Shown one piece after another: positions 9,507 to 17,637 of a stretch of DNA of 64,000 nt. Below the pieces are notes generated by a model that was not told where the DNA came from, made no database searches, and saw nothing but the letters and a program-made list of their open reading frames with translations. Position 1 is the first letter of the stretch. Each line of letters starts with the position of its first letter. Position numbers and translations under genes: made by a program. This DNA comes from an uncultured Clostridia bacterium. Lineage in GTDB: Bacteria; Bacillota; Clostridia; Christensenellales; CAG-314. Location of the stretch: NCBI GenBank assembly GCA_944364615.1, contig CALVWF010000003.1, forward strand, positions 152,428 to 216,427. Direction: 5' to 3'.

Positions 9507-10326
9507 CAGTACAAGATTTTACGATGAGGGACATGCTCACACGGTTGAAGCGGCCAAGTGGCTCAAAGACCTTGGACTTGACGCTTACGAGTATTCATTC
9601 GGCAGGGGAATAAACATCAGTGACGCTACTGCCGAATCCATAGGCAATCAGTTTGCGCAGTACGGTGTTGAGATTTCAGTGCATGCTCCTTACTATATAA
9701 ACTTTGCAAATCCGGACGACGCAATGGCGGAAAAGTCTTACAACTACGTGCTTAACAGTTGTCGTAAGTTGCAGTTTTTCGGAGGCCGGAGAGTTGTATT
9801 TCATCCTGCAACAGTAGGTAAAATGCAACGTGAAGACGCTGTTGCGCTTGCGGAAAAACGTATTGCCTTACTTGTCGAAAAAATATATGAGGCAGGACTC
9901 GGTGATTATATGTTTTGTCCCGAAACTATGGGCAAGATAAATCAGATAGGCGATGTAAAAGAAATTGTGCGATTTTGCAAACTGGACAAATGTCTTGTTC
10001 CTTGCGTCGATTTCGGACATCTGAACGCACGTACTTTGGGAAGTCTTAAAACCGCCGACGACTTTGAAAGGCTTATTGTGTATATGCTGGAAAACCTTGA
10101 TTTTGAAAGAGTCAGCAATATGCACATACATTTTTCCAAGATCGAGTATGCAAAAGGCGGAGAGGTAAGACACCTGACTTTTGAGGACAAGGTGTACGGA
10201 CCGGATTTTCTGCCGCTGGCGGAAGTGCTTAAAAAATATCGCCTTGAACCCTACATCATCTGCGAATCGGACGGCTCACAGGCAGACGACGCAGTGCAAA
10301 TGAAAAATATTTATCACAGTTTGTAA
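9481..10326 (+). CDS. Endonuclease IV (Nfo)-family TIM-barrel protein
   Basis: 281 residues, starting at ATG 9481 inside the end of ribF. The sequence matches AP endonuclease family 2, which cleaves 5' to abasic sites with a trinuclear zinc centre. Candidate metal ligands are all present: HAPYYIN, VFHPA, CPETMG, VDFGHLNA, MHIHFSK and ICESDG. It is close in length to Nfo (about 285). Base-excision repair is the likely role; a sugar isomerase-like barrel is less likely given the full ligand set. Confidence 0.85.
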   Translation: MIRFGPSGNSTRFYDEGHAHTVEAAKWLKDLGLDAYEYSFGRGINISDATAESIGNQFAQYGVEISVHAPYYINFANPDDAMAEKSYNYVLNSCRKLQFFGGRRVVFHPATVGKMQREDAVALAEKRIALLVEKIYEAGLGDYMFCPETMGKINQIGDVKEIVRFCKLDKCLVPCVDFGHLNARTLGSLKTADDFERLIVYMLENLDFERVSNMHIHFSKIEYAKGGEVRHLTFEDKVYGPDFLPLAEVLKKYRLEPYIICESDGSQADDAVQMKNIYHSL

Positions 10327-10342
10327 TTATTGGAGGCTTTAT

Positions 10343-11419
10343 ATGAAAGATATTGCTAAACTGTTTGCGATTGCTCCGGAAGTGGACGCAATACTTGTAA
10401 CATCCGAAAAGAACAGAAGATACTTTACCGGTTTTGCTTCGACGTTCGGCTATCTTGTCTTGTTGAAAGACAGACCGTCTGTATTTATCACCGACCCTCG
10501 GTATTTCGAAATGGCAGAAGTACTGAAAAATGACGGTTTTGACGTACGTCAGATAGACAACGGTATCAGCGGACTTGCTACCGTGTGCTCCATATTGCGT
10601 GAAGCAGGAGCAAAGCGTCTTGGTTTCGAGGACACCGAAATGACTGTTTCCGAATTCGGTTCTGTAATCAAGGTGTTCGAGTCGGAAAAGGTAAATCTTG
10701 TTCCCTGCGGAGAGGCTATAAACAAAATGCGCCGTGTCAAAACGGAAGAGGAAACGGGTTATATCGTCAAGGCGCAATCCGTTACGGACAAAGCGTTTAC
10801 TGAAATTTTAAAGTTTGTAAAGCCCGGCGTGACCGAAAGGGAAGTCGCTATAGAATTGCAATACATCATAAACAAACTGGGCGGTCACGGACTTGCTTTC
10901 GACACGATAGTAGCGTCCGGAGTAAACACCTCCAAACCTCATGCACATCCGACAGACAAGAAAATAGAAAGCGGAGACGCCGTTACAATAGATTTCGGGG
11001 CATCATACAACGGTTACTGTTCCGATATGACCCGTACTTTTTTCGTGGGCGAACCGTCCGAAAAGATGCGTTCAATTTACAACATAGTTTTGCTTGCGCA
11101 GAAAACCGCCATTAAAAACGCTTACTGCGGTATGACCGGCAAAGAACTCGATTCGTGGGCAAGAGAACTGATAGTCGCCAACGGTTACGGTCAGTATTTT
11201 ACTCACAGCACGGGTCACAGTCTCGGAATAGACATTCACGAGGAACCTCGCGCGTCCAAGCTGTCCGAAGACAAGTTGCTTGCCAATCAGTTCATTACCG
11301 TTGAACCGGGTATTTATATCCCCGGAGTAGGCGGTGTTCGTATAGAAGATTTGCTCTTGATAAAAGAAGATGAAGTTATTGATTTGACAACATCCGATAA
11401 AAATATTATAATATTATAA
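10343..11419 (+). CDS. M24 family Xaa-Pro aminopeptidase/dipeptidase
   Basis: 358 residues. It is a metallopeptidase of the creatinase/prolidase fold, which removes residues next to proline. N-terminal creatinase-like domain (1-~125) followed by the catalytic pita-bread domain. Dimetal ligands are seen in DFGASYNGYCSDMTRT (two Asp), HSTGHSLG (His), ITVEPGIYI (Glu) and GGVRIEDLL (Glu). SD TTGGAGG. It is encoded immediately before efp, a conserved pairing in Firmicutes, and contains the efp promoter near its 3' end. Confidence 0.93.
   Translation: MKDIAKLFAIAPEVDAILVTSEKNRRYFTGFASTFGYLVLLKDRPSVFITDPRYFEMAEVLKNDGFDVRQIDNGISGLATVCSILREAGAKRLGFEDTEMTVSEFGSVIKVFESEKVNLVPCGEAINKMRRVKTEEETGYIVKAQSVTDKAFTEILKFVKPGVTEREVAIELQYIINKLGGHGLAFDTIVASGVNTSKPHAHPTDKKIESGDAVTIDFGASYNGYCSDMTRTFFVGEPSEKMRSIYNIVLLAQKTAIKNAYCGMTGKELDSWARELIVANGYGQYFTHSTGHSLGIDIHEEPRASKLSEDKLLANQFITVEPGIYIPGVGGVRIEDLLLIKEDEVIDLTTSDKNIIIL
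11384..11412 (+). promoter_or_regulatory. Consensus sigma-A promoter of efp
   Basis: TTGACA (11384-11389), 17-bp spacer, TATAAT (11407-11412): both hexamers are perfect. It lies within the 3' end of the M24 peptidase gene, about 30 bp before the efp start, so EF-P can be expressed strongly and independently. Confidence 0.9.
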
Positions 11420-11440
11420 AACGTAGGAGGACTGCATTAA

Positions 11441-12001
11441 ATGATTTTAGCTGGAGATTTCAGAAAGGGTGTTACGTTTGTATATAACAACGGCATTTAC
11501 GTTATTGTCGATTTCCAACACGTAAAACCCGGCAAAGGCGCTGCTTTTGTAAGAACAAAGATCAAGAACATTGTTACCGGTGCTGTTCGTGAAGAAACAT
11601 TCAACCCTTCCGAAAAGTTTGAAAAGGCAACAATCGAAAGCAAAGAAATGGAATATTTGTACAATGACGGTGAATTGTACTACTTTATGGACGGAGAAAC
11701 TTACGAACAGGTTCCCTTGAACAAATCTCAGGTGGAAGACGCTCTTATGTTCATGAAGGAAAACATGACGGCGACAATCAAATTCTATAAGGGCGAAGCA
11801 TTTTCTGTTGAACCTCCCAACTTTGTTGTTTTGCAGGTTACCGTTTGCGAACCCGGTGCAGTAGGCAATACGGCTACAAACGTTACCAAACCCGCAACGC
11901 TTGAAACAGGTTACGAACTTATGGTTCCCATGTTCGTTAACGAAGGCGACTATATCCGCGTAGATACGCGTACCGGCGAATACATGGAAAGAGCAAAGTA
12001 A
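11441..12001 (+). CDS. efp: Elongation factor P
   Basis: 186 residues. EF-P enters the ribosomal E site and relieves stalling at polyproline stretches. The KOW-like N-terminal domain carries [10 protein letters not shown], with the lysine that lies at the tRNA-facing loop tip (about residue 31), then two OB-fold domains ending in [26 protein letters not shown]. It has its own consensus promoter and a strong terminator, so it is largely monocistronic. Confidence 0.97.
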   Translation: MILAGDFRKGVTFVYNNGIYVIVDFQHVKPGKGAAFVRTKIKNIVTGAVREETFNPSEKFEKATIESKEMEYLYNDGELYYFMDGETYEQVPLNKSQVEDALMFMKENMTATIKFYKGEAFSVEPPNFVVLQVTVCEPGAVGNTATNVTKPATLETGYELMVPMFVNEGDYIRVDTRTGEYMERAK

Positions 12002-12028
12002 TTTAAATGCTGAAATTTCAAATTTTAA

Positions 12029-12058
12029 AGACGCAAGAAAATTCTTGCGTCTTTTTTT
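12029..12058 (+). terminator. Intrinsic terminator after efp
   Basis: 9-bp stem AGACGCAAG / CTTGCGTCT (12029-12037 with 12044-12052), 6-nt loop, then seven T. It separates efp from the spoIIIA operon. Confidence 0.92.
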
Positions 12059-12272
12059 ATGCTATGGAATATAGTTGAACAGTTTGTCGGGAAAATCTTT
12101 CAACCGTTTATTTTCAGCGCTGTCGTCGGTCATCGGTAAACCTGTAAACTAAAGCGGTCCCTGTAAATGCAGAACATGAATTGCTCTGAGACGTTTTTGT
12201 CGTAATAGCAGTGTATTTGTCGCAAACGGAAATTCAGTGCATATACCTGCGTTACGGCAAGTAATTTATTGT

Positions 12273-13133
12273 ATGAGACTGGAGGATTGTTTGTGCCAAC
12301 CGCTTAAAGGAATTGCGGAAAAGTACCGTGAAAGTATTCGGGAAATCAGATTGAGAAACGGCAAACCCGTAACATTCGATGTCGGAGGCAATAAATTCTT
12401 TGTCTGCAACGGAGTACTCTGTAAAAATTCCGTCGGCGCGCTTTCCGTAACAGGCAAGGAAATTTCCGAAGTACTGGAAAAAGCAACCGAAGGCTCTATC
12501 TTTACCTATGAAAAACAGTTGACCGAGGGCTATCTCACATTGCAGGACGGTGCGCGAATAGGAATAGGCGGACAACTGTCGTTTTCGGAAGATGGCAGAG
12601 CGTATTACCGCTCGTTACAATCGATGTGTATAAGAATAGCGCATTGTATAGAAGGGGCAAGTAAATGTCTTTGGGGACAGGAAAAATGCAACGTTCTGGT
12701 GTGCGGACAGCCTGCGTCGGGCAAGACTACGTTTATAAGAGATTACGCTCAATATCTGTCTCAACGGTGCGATGTGCTTGTCGCCGACGAGAGAGGTGAA
12801 ATTACTCTGTGCGACGGGTTCGATAAGAATGCGATTTTCTGCGACGTACTGCTGTGGGGCAGCAAGAAATTCTGCTTCGAAACGGGTGTACGAAGTTTGT
12901 CGCCGGACGTGATTGTGTGCGACGAACTGTCGATGTCGGACAGGGATAGTCTCAGATATGCATTGACTTGCGGGGTGTATGTCGTTGCTTCCGTGCACGC
13001 AAGCAGTGAAGAGGATGTCAGGGCGAAATTGGGAGACGATCTGTACGGACTGTTTGACAAGGTGGTTTTGCTGACTACACCCGATTCCGATGCGGTTGTA
13101 CTGCAAAAACAAGGGAAGTGTAGAATAGTATGA
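12273..13133 (+). CDS. spoIIIAA: Stage III sporulation protein AA (ATPase)
   Basis: 286 residues from ATG 12273. SpoIIIAA is a secretion-type ATPase that powers or assembles the SpoIIIA-SpoIIQ channel in the mother-cell membrane. Seen: IREIRLR near the N-terminus, Walker A GQPASGKTTF (~residue 144), VADERGEI, and the Walker B-like DVIVCDELS. The start is uncertain: ATG 12273 has no SD, whereas GGAGG at 12281-12285 is placed 5 nt before TTG 12291, which would give a protein six residues shorter. First of eight spoIIIA genes; sigma-E control is expected, but I see no convincing sigma-E promoter in the 214-bp upstream gap. Confidence 0.93.
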   Translation: MRLEDCLCQPLKGIAEKYRESIREIRLRNGKPVTFDVGGNKFFVCNGVLCKNSVGALSVTGKEISEVLEKATEGSIFTYEKQLTEGYLTLQDGARIGIGGQLSFSEDGRAYYRSLQSMCIRIAHCIEGASKCLWGQEKCNVLVCGQPASGKTTFIRDYAQYLSQRCDVLVADERGEITLCDGFDKNAIFCDVLLWGSKKFCFETGVRSLSPDVIVCDELSMSDRDSLRYALTCGVYVVASVHASSEEDVRAKLGDDLYGLFDKVVLLTTPDSDAVVLQKQGKCRIV

Positions 13134-13600
13134 TTGACATAGTAGTACTGATTTTGTGCGTTTTTGTGGGATTTGTACTTGGACGACGGTCTGAGAGAAT
13201 GCTTTTCAATAAAGAACGCCTGTTTACCTCGATGCATGATTTCGCCCGCAATCTGCTTTACAATGCCAGATACACCAAACTGCCGTTAAAGGAATTTGTG
13301 GAAAATTACAATGCGGGCAACGGTGCCGAGGTATTTTCGCAATGTGTAGACAGGTATTTTTACGGCAAGGACGTTGCGATATCTGCAAAACTTACTGCGC
13401 AGCAGCAAAAGTATATTGAGGATTTCTGGCACAATTTGTCCGCGTTGAACACCGAACAGTTTGTAGGGCATGTGGAATACTACGGCAATTACTTTGCCGA
13501 CCAGTCGGAAAAGTTGCGCAAGGAATGTGCGGACAAGGCGTCACTCGGACCGAAATTGGGTATTCTGATAGGTGCCATCGTCGGATTGATGCTGATGTAA
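13130..13600 (+). CDS. spoIIIAB: Stage III sporulation protein AB
   Basis: 156 residues with one N-terminal membrane segment (about 3-20), a helical, T2SF/GspF-like cytoplasmic body and a C-terminal hydrophobic segment after the family motif LGPKLGILIGAIVGLMLM. It is part of the SpoIIIA channel. The ATG overlaps the spoIIIAA stop by 4 nt and has no strong SD, so translation is probably coupled. Confidence 0.92.
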   Translation: MIDIVVLILCVFVGFVLGRRSERMLFNKERLFTSMHDFARNLLYNARYTKLPLKEFVENYNAGNGAEVFSQCVDRYFYGKDVAISAKLTAQQQKYIEDFWHNLSALNTEQFVGHVEYYGNYFADQSEKLRKECADKASLGPKLGILIGAIVGLMLM

Positions 13601-13609
13601 AGGGGTATT

Positions 13610-13804
13610 ATGGACATAACGATTATATTTAAAATTGCGGCGATAGGAATTCTTACCGCAGTTTCCGGAATGCTGCTAAAAAAAGCCAACAGGGAGGAAA
13701 TAGCAACCCTTGTTTCCATTGCAGGACTTATACTTGCATTGGTGCTGGTGCTCGATATGATCGTGCAACTTTTTGATGCCGTAAAGGGGTTGTTTGAACT
13801 TTGA
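13610..13804 (+). CDS. spoIIIAC: Stage III sporulation protein AC
   Basis: 64 residues, two transmembrane helices (about 5-25 and 32-55) with the conserved lysine-rich turn KKANREE between them. SpoIIIAC and SpoIIIAD are small membrane components of the feeding-tube channel. SD AAAGGGG precedes ATG 13610. Confidence 0.93.
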   Translation: MDITIIFKIAAIGILTAVSGMLLKKANREEIATLVSIAGLILALVLVLDMIVQLFDAVKGLFEL

Positions 13805-13805
13805 T

Positions 13806-14192
13806 ATGGATGTCGTCAAAATTTGCGCAATGGCTCTCATAGCCGTGCTCGCGGTGGTTCTGCTGAAAGAAACACGTCCCGAACTTGCAGTCGTAATGAC
13901 CGTGTGCACTTCGATATTGATTGTTGCCTCTGCGGTGGACAACCTGTTTGACGTCGTGTATTCCTTTTATAGGCTGTCTGAGCAATCGGGTGTGGACAAG
14001 CAGTCGTTGAGTTGCGTGGTAAAGATAATAGGTATAGGTTACATTGCAGAGTTTGCCAACAATATCTGTGTGGACGCCAACTGCAAGAGCATAGGCGACA
14101 AGGTGCTTTTTGCGTCCAAAATTGCCATTGCTCTTACGGCATTGCCTGTTCTGACACAGTTGTTTGAACTTTTGCGAGGATTTTTGTTATGA
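13806..14192 (+). CDS. spoIIIAD: Stage III sporulation protein AD
   Basis: 128 residues, four predicted membrane helices, with VLLKETRPELAVVMT and IIGIGYIAEFANNICVDAN, typical of SpoIIIAD. ATG 13806 gives the family N-terminus (MDVVKICAMALIA); TTG 13794, four nt after AAAGGGG, is an alternative start that would overlap spoIIIAC by 11 nt. Paralogous in fold to spoIIIAC. Confidence 0.9.
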   Translation: MDVVKICAMALIAVLAVVLLKETRPELAVVMTVCTSILIVASAVDNLFDVVYSFYRLSEQSGVDKQSLSCVVKIIGIGYIAEFANNICVDANCKSIGDKVLFASKIAIALTALPVLTQLFELLRGFLL

Positions 14193-15346
14193 AGAAACGT
14201 GTGTTGTTGCTGTTTATAGTTTTGACACTGTTGCTTGTCATTCCTTTTTCGGCAATGGCTGACGACAACAAGGACAGCGTAGAAGACAGCCTGAACGAAG
14301 CATTGGACGAGGCTTTGGACAACCTTGATTTTTCCGACGTAAACGAACTGCTTGACGGAATGATGTTTGAAGATGTTGCGGAAAAAATCAAAAGTATCCT
14401 TGACGGCGAGTTTGACAGCGCGGAAACGTTTTTGCAATTTCTGCTCGATGTGTTCTGGCAGCAGTTGAAACTGATAGTACCGTCTCTTGCGACTCTTTTT
14501 GCAATTTGCGTTCTGTGCGGCCTGGTAACGGTAAACAAATCGGGATTTATAAGCAGCGGTACAAGCAATCTAATTTACCTTGTAGGGTTGTCGCTCATTC
14601 TTACGACGCTTGTCGCGGTGTTGTTTAAACTGTACAGTTCGGTGTATTTGATGTTTGCCCGGCTGTCGGTACTCATCGACGCCGCAATGCCCATCATACT
14701 TACGCTGATGATTGCAAACGGTGCAACAGTTTCGGCTTCCGTTTATCAGCCCGCTGTGGCAATGTTATCGGGCGGAATAATCTCAATGGTGCGTAACGTC
14801 ATACTGCCGTTGTGTACATTCGGTCTGGTTTTTTCCGTGATAAGTCACATTTCCGACAATATCAAGGTCACGAAACTGTCAGGATTTTTCAGCAGTTGTT
14901 CGTCATGGCTGCTCAGTGTGGTGTTCATGGTTTTCGGGTCGTTCTTGTCGGTACAGGGAATAACGTCGGCGAGTATTGACGGCGTTTCCGTACGTGCAAT
15001 AAAGTTTGCCACCAAAAACTACATACCCATACTCGGCGGTTATCTGTCAGACGGTTTCGATATGGTGGTAGCGTCTTCGACGCTGATAAAAAACGCATTC
15101 GGCGCAGTAGTATTGCTGATGTTGTTGGGAACTGTTGTTTCGACTGTTGTGTGTATCCTGGCATTTAATCTCGGTCTTCAACTGGTCAGCGCGCTTGCCG
15201 AACCTTTGACGGACGGTAAATTTATAGGATTTTTTACCGCAGTCAGCAAAAATCTCACTTTTTTGACAGTATTGGTTATTGCAGTTACCTTTATGTTCTT
15301 TATACTGGTAATGCTTACCATCTATACTGCCAACGGTTTCTTTTAG
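14189..15346 (+). CDS. spoIIIAE: Stage III sporulation protein AE
   Basis: 385 residues. Signal peptide at 1-~25 (ends FSAMAD), an acidic helical extracytoplasmic segment (~26-90), then several membrane helices filling the C-terminal two thirds. SpoIIIAE is the large multipass permease-like subunit of the SpoIIIA channel. It overlaps spoIIIAD by 4 nt and is followed after 8 nt by spoIIIAF. Confidence 0.93.
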   Translation: MKKRVLLLFIVLTLLLVIPFSAMADDNKDSVEDSLNEALDEALDNLDFSDVNELLDGMMFEDVAEKIKSILDGEFDSAETFLQFLLDVFWQQLKLIVPSLATLFAICVLCGLVTVNKSGFISSGTSNLIYLVGLSLILTTLVAVLFKLYSSVYLMFARLSVLIDAAMPIILTLMIANGATVSASVYQPAVAMLSGGIISMVRNVILPLCTFGLVFSVISHISDNIKVTKLSGFFSSCSSWLLSVVFMVFGSFLSVQGITSASIDGVSVRAIKFATKNYIPILGGYLSDGFDMVVASSTLIKNAFGAVVLLMLLGTVVSTVVCILAFNLGLQLVSALAEPLTDGKFIGFFTAVSKNLTFLTVLVIAVTFMFFILVMLTIYTANGFF

Positions 15347-15354
15347 GAGGAATT

Positions 15355-15831
15355 ATGGAAAACTGGGCAATATCTGTGGTGGGTACCGTTCTTCTGACGG
15401 TGCTGGCAGACGTTATACTGCCCGACGGACAGACCAACAAATACGTAAAGACCGCTCTTTCGGTTGTGGTTATACTTGCGATGTTGGCGCCCGTCGTAAA
15501 AATAGCAGACGGCAGTCTGTCTTTCGTGTCGGACGACAAGCAGTATCAGGCACAGTCGCAGTATCTGTATATGGTGGAGCAGAAACAGGAAAGCGAAATA
15601 GAGCAACGACTTATATCGGAACTTGCTGAAAGCGGTTATAAAAACTGTATCGTGGAAGCGGAAGCAACGCTTGACGAACAGGGACTTGCCATCGATAAAA
15701 TTTCCGTCAACCTGAAAAATGCAGTAATACCTGACGGTATGTCTAATATATTAGTTACAGAAGACATCACCGATATTGTCTCGAAACAGTGCGGAGTAGT
15801 ATCCGAAAAGGTGGTGATATCATGGCAATAA
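15355..15831 (+). CDS. spoIIIAF: Stage III sporulation protein AF
   Basis: 158 residues. Two N-terminal membrane helices with the family motif ILPDGQTNKYVKTALSVVVILAM split across them, then a soluble extracytoplasmic domain that forms a ring-building-motif fold in Bacillus. SD TAGGAGG. It overlaps spoIIIAG by 10 nt. Confidence 0.92.
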   Translation: MENWAISVVGTVLLTVLADVILPDGQTNKYVKTALSVVVILAMLAPVVKIADGSLSFVSDDKQYQAQSQYLYMVEQKQESEIEQRLISELAESGYKNCIVEAEATLDEQGLAIDKISVNLKNAVIPDGMSNILVTEDITDIVSKQCGVVSEKVVISWQ

Positions 15832-16304
15832 AACAGGTGTTAAATAAAGTCAGGTCGGTAAAGAACATAGAGGTTATAATTGCCGTCATCATCTGCATAG
15901 TAATAGTATTACTTTTCGCATCGACATTTGTCAGAGAAAACACCGAAAGCATCGACGCTTCCTTTTCCTCGTACGTCATGGGACTGGAAGAAAAATTACA
16001 GCAGGTGATATCCGCAATGAACGGCGTGGAAAAAACCGAAGTGGCAATATCATTTAAATCGGGTACGGAAAAAGTGTACGCTTTTGAAACGATAATCAAG
16101 ACAAGCGGCGGAATAACTACGGAAGAAACGCAGATAGTAACGGCACAGGGGCAACCGGTAGTGCTTAAAGAACTTGCTCCCGACATTCTGGGAGTAGTCG
16201 TGGTAGCGCAGGGGGCGGACGACGTGGCGGTGCGTTTGCGGATAGTTCAGGCAGTTGTAACTCTGCTGGGTATAGACGGCAGTAAAGTACAAGTTTTCAG
16301 TTAA
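15822..16304 (+). CDS. spoIIIAG: Stage III sporulation protein AG
   Basis: 160 residues from ATG 15822 (SD AAAGGTGGTGAT). One membrane helix (about 14-36) and an extracytoplasmic EscJ/PrgK-like ring-building domain. The conserved ELAPDILGVVVVAQGADD region and the final VTLLGIDGSKVQVF are visible. SpoIIIAG forms the large ring of the channel between mother cell and forespore. Shorter than B. subtilis SpoIIIAG (about 229 aa), mainly in the linker. Confidence 0.93.
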   Translation: MAIKQVLNKVRSVKNIEVIIAVIICIVIVLLFASTFVRENTESIDASFSSYVMGLEEKLQQVISAMNGVEKTEVAISFKSGTEKVYAFETIIKTSGGITTEETQIVTAQGQPVVLKELAPDILGVVVVAQGADDVAVRLRIVQAVVTLLGIDGSKVQVFS

Positions 16305-16324
16305 AATTTTAGGAGGCGGACAAA

Positions 16325-16798
16325 ATGTCAAAAAAAGCAAAAATAATTACTCTTGTGGCAATGGTACTTGTGCTTGCGGCGGCTGCCGTACTCAACGTAA
16401 TGTTGCTCACCGATGACGGCAATGACGGTGCAACTCAGCAGACGGCAGGATTTTTTGAAACGTCGAGACTTGACAGACAAAATACCCGCGATTTCGAATT
16501 GCAACAACTCAACGAGATAATTGCAATGGAAGGGGAAGAATATGCCGAAGCGAGACAGAACGCGGTTGATCAGAAAAGCAAACTCATCGATACGATGGAA
16601 ACGGAACTGTTGCTCGAAACTCTGCTTAAAGGACAGGGATTTACCGATGCGCTTGTTACCATATCCACGGCGAGCGACAACATCAGCGTTATTGTGGATG
16701 CCGATGAGCTCACCCACGAAGATACGGTAAGAATTTACAATACTATCACAACGGAAACAAGTACATCTCCCGATTATGTAAAAATATTTGCTATCTGA
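16325..16798 (+). CDS. spoIIIAH: Stage III sporulation protein AH
   Basis: 157 residues. N-terminal membrane helix (about 6-28) and an extracytoplasmic ring-building domain (about 50-155) that would bind forespore SpoIIQ across the intermembrane space. It is shorter than B. subtilis SpoIIIAH (218 aa), again in the linker. SD TAGGAGG. Last gene of the operon; the promoter of the next unit overlaps its stop codon. Confidence 0.9.
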   Translation: MSKKAKIITLVAMVLVLAAAAVLNVMLLTDDGNDGATQQTAGFFETSRLDRQNTRDFELQQLNEIIAMEGEEYAEARQNAVDQKSKLIDTMETELLLETLLKGQGFTDALVTISTASDNISVIVDADELTHEDTVRIYNTITTETSTSPDYVKIFAI

Positions 16799-16827
16799 TT
16801 GTAATTTGCAAAAATCTGTGGTATACT
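16799..16827 (+). promoter_or_regulatory. Sigma-A promoter of asp23-nusB unit
   Basis: TTGTAA (16799-16804), 17-bp spacer, TATACT (16822-16827) with extended -10 TGG. It starts at the last bases of spoIIIAH, so the following housekeeping genes are read in vegetative cells independently of the sporulation operon. Confidence 0.8.
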
Positions 16828-16856
16828 ACGAATATATCTTATCTGTGAGGTAAAAT

Positions 16857-17189
16857 ATGAAGGTAGTATCTAAGCGTGATTCCACCGGAAGACTTGTGTA
16901 CAACAGTTCGCTTGTCAAGGATGTAATAGATTGCGCGTTGAGCGAAATTGACGGCGTCGTCAAGTATCCTCCTCAGTCCAAGCAGATGCGTGACAGCATC
17001 CGCTACGAGCAGAACGGCGAGGAAATGTACATCGACGTTTATGTCAAGTTGCGTCACAATGTAAAGGTGGGGGCTGTTGCAGGTCAGATCCAAAGTGAAG
17101 TCAAAAGCAACATCGAGAACATGACGGAGTTTAAAGTCAAAAGCGTAAACGTTCATGTGGTCGACGTCGAATTTGACGAAAACAACTGA
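16857..17189 (+). CDS. Asp23/Gls24 family protein (YqhY-like)
   Basis: 110 residues, single Asp23 domain, with the family features SLVKDVIDCALSEIDGVV and VYVKLRHNVKVGAVAGQIQSEVK. Asp23/Gls24 proteins are cytoplasmic envelope-stress proteins; the YqhY type is encoded beside accBC or nusB in Firmicutes and is linked to lipid synthesis. GAGG precedes ATG 16857. Confidence 0.9.
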   Translation: MKVVSKRDSTGRLVYNSSLVKDVIDCALSEIDGVVKYPPQSKQMRDSIRYEQNGEEMYIDVYVKLRHNVKVGAVAGQIQSEVKSNIENMTEFKVKSVNVHVVDVEFDENN

Positions 17190-17199
17190 TTGATTTTTA

Positions 17200-17226
17200 G
17201 AACCCTTTGAGTTTTTCAAAGGGTTC
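17200..17226 (+). promoter_or_regulatory. 11-bp perfect hairpin before nusB
   Basis: GAACCCTTTGA / TCAAAGGGTTC (17200-17210 with 17216-17226) around a GTTTT loop. No T-tract follows, so it is unlikely to be a full terminator. Placed 21 nt before the nusB ATG, it resembles the hairpin before rimP. Confidence 0.65.
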
Positions 17227-17247
17227 AATGTGTATTCAGAGGTTTAT

Positions 17248-17637
17248 ATGAGAGCATACGCAAGAGAAACAGCATTTTGTCTGGTGTACCGTAACAATAT
17301 GGAGACCGATCGGCAGGAGAATTTTTTGCTGTTTGACGAAGACAAACTTACCGATACGGACAAACAGTTCTGTTCGCAGTTGGTTGATTTCGTATCTGCC
17401 AACAAGCAGAAGATCGACGACATAATTTCCTCCTATTCCAAGGGGTTCAGACTGCAACGTCTGTGCAAAACCGACCTTGCCGTACTGGAAACGGCAATAG
17501 GCGAAATGATGTCATGCGATACGCCATTCCCCGTTGTGATAAACGAAGCGGTCGGATTTGCCAAAAAGTATTCCACACCCAAGAGCGCGTCGTTTGTTAA
17601 CGGAATACTGGCGTCTTACGTGAGGGAAAGACAATGA
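17248..17637 (+). CDS. nusB: Transcription antitermination factor NusB
   Basis: 129 residues from ATG 17248 (SD AGAGG). All-helical NusB fold: it starts RAYARETAFCLVYRN, contains KTDLAVLETAIGEMM and ends with the diagnostic INEAVGFAKKYSTPKSASFVNGILASY. NusB with NusE (S10) binds boxA RNA in rRNA antitermination. It overlaps folD by 4 nt. The nusB-folD-xseAB-ispA-dxs order is a conserved Firmicutes block. Confidence 0.96.
   Translation: MRAYARETAFCLVYRNNMETDRQENFLLFDEDKLTDTDKQFCSQLVDFVSANKQKIDDIISSYSKGFRLQRLCKTDLAVLETAIGEMMSCDTPFPVVINEAVGFAKKYSTPKSASFVNGILASYVRERQ

Noticed and set aside
12140..12225. Cluster of Spo0A boxes before spoIIIAA (TGTCGTA, TGTCGCA, TGTCGGG-like)
   Set aside because: Each differs from TGTCGAA at one or two of the last bases, and spoIIIA is a sigma-E operon in known cases.
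13120..13146. Third copy of the palindromic element at the spoIIIAB start (GATTGACATAGTAGTAC)
   Set aside because: Only partial similarity, no inverted repeat, and it is the coding start of spoIIIAB.
17200..17226. Intrinsic terminator between the Asp23-like gene and nusB
   Set aside because: The stem is perfect but no T tract follows and nusB has no separate promoter, so it is listed as a leader hairpin.
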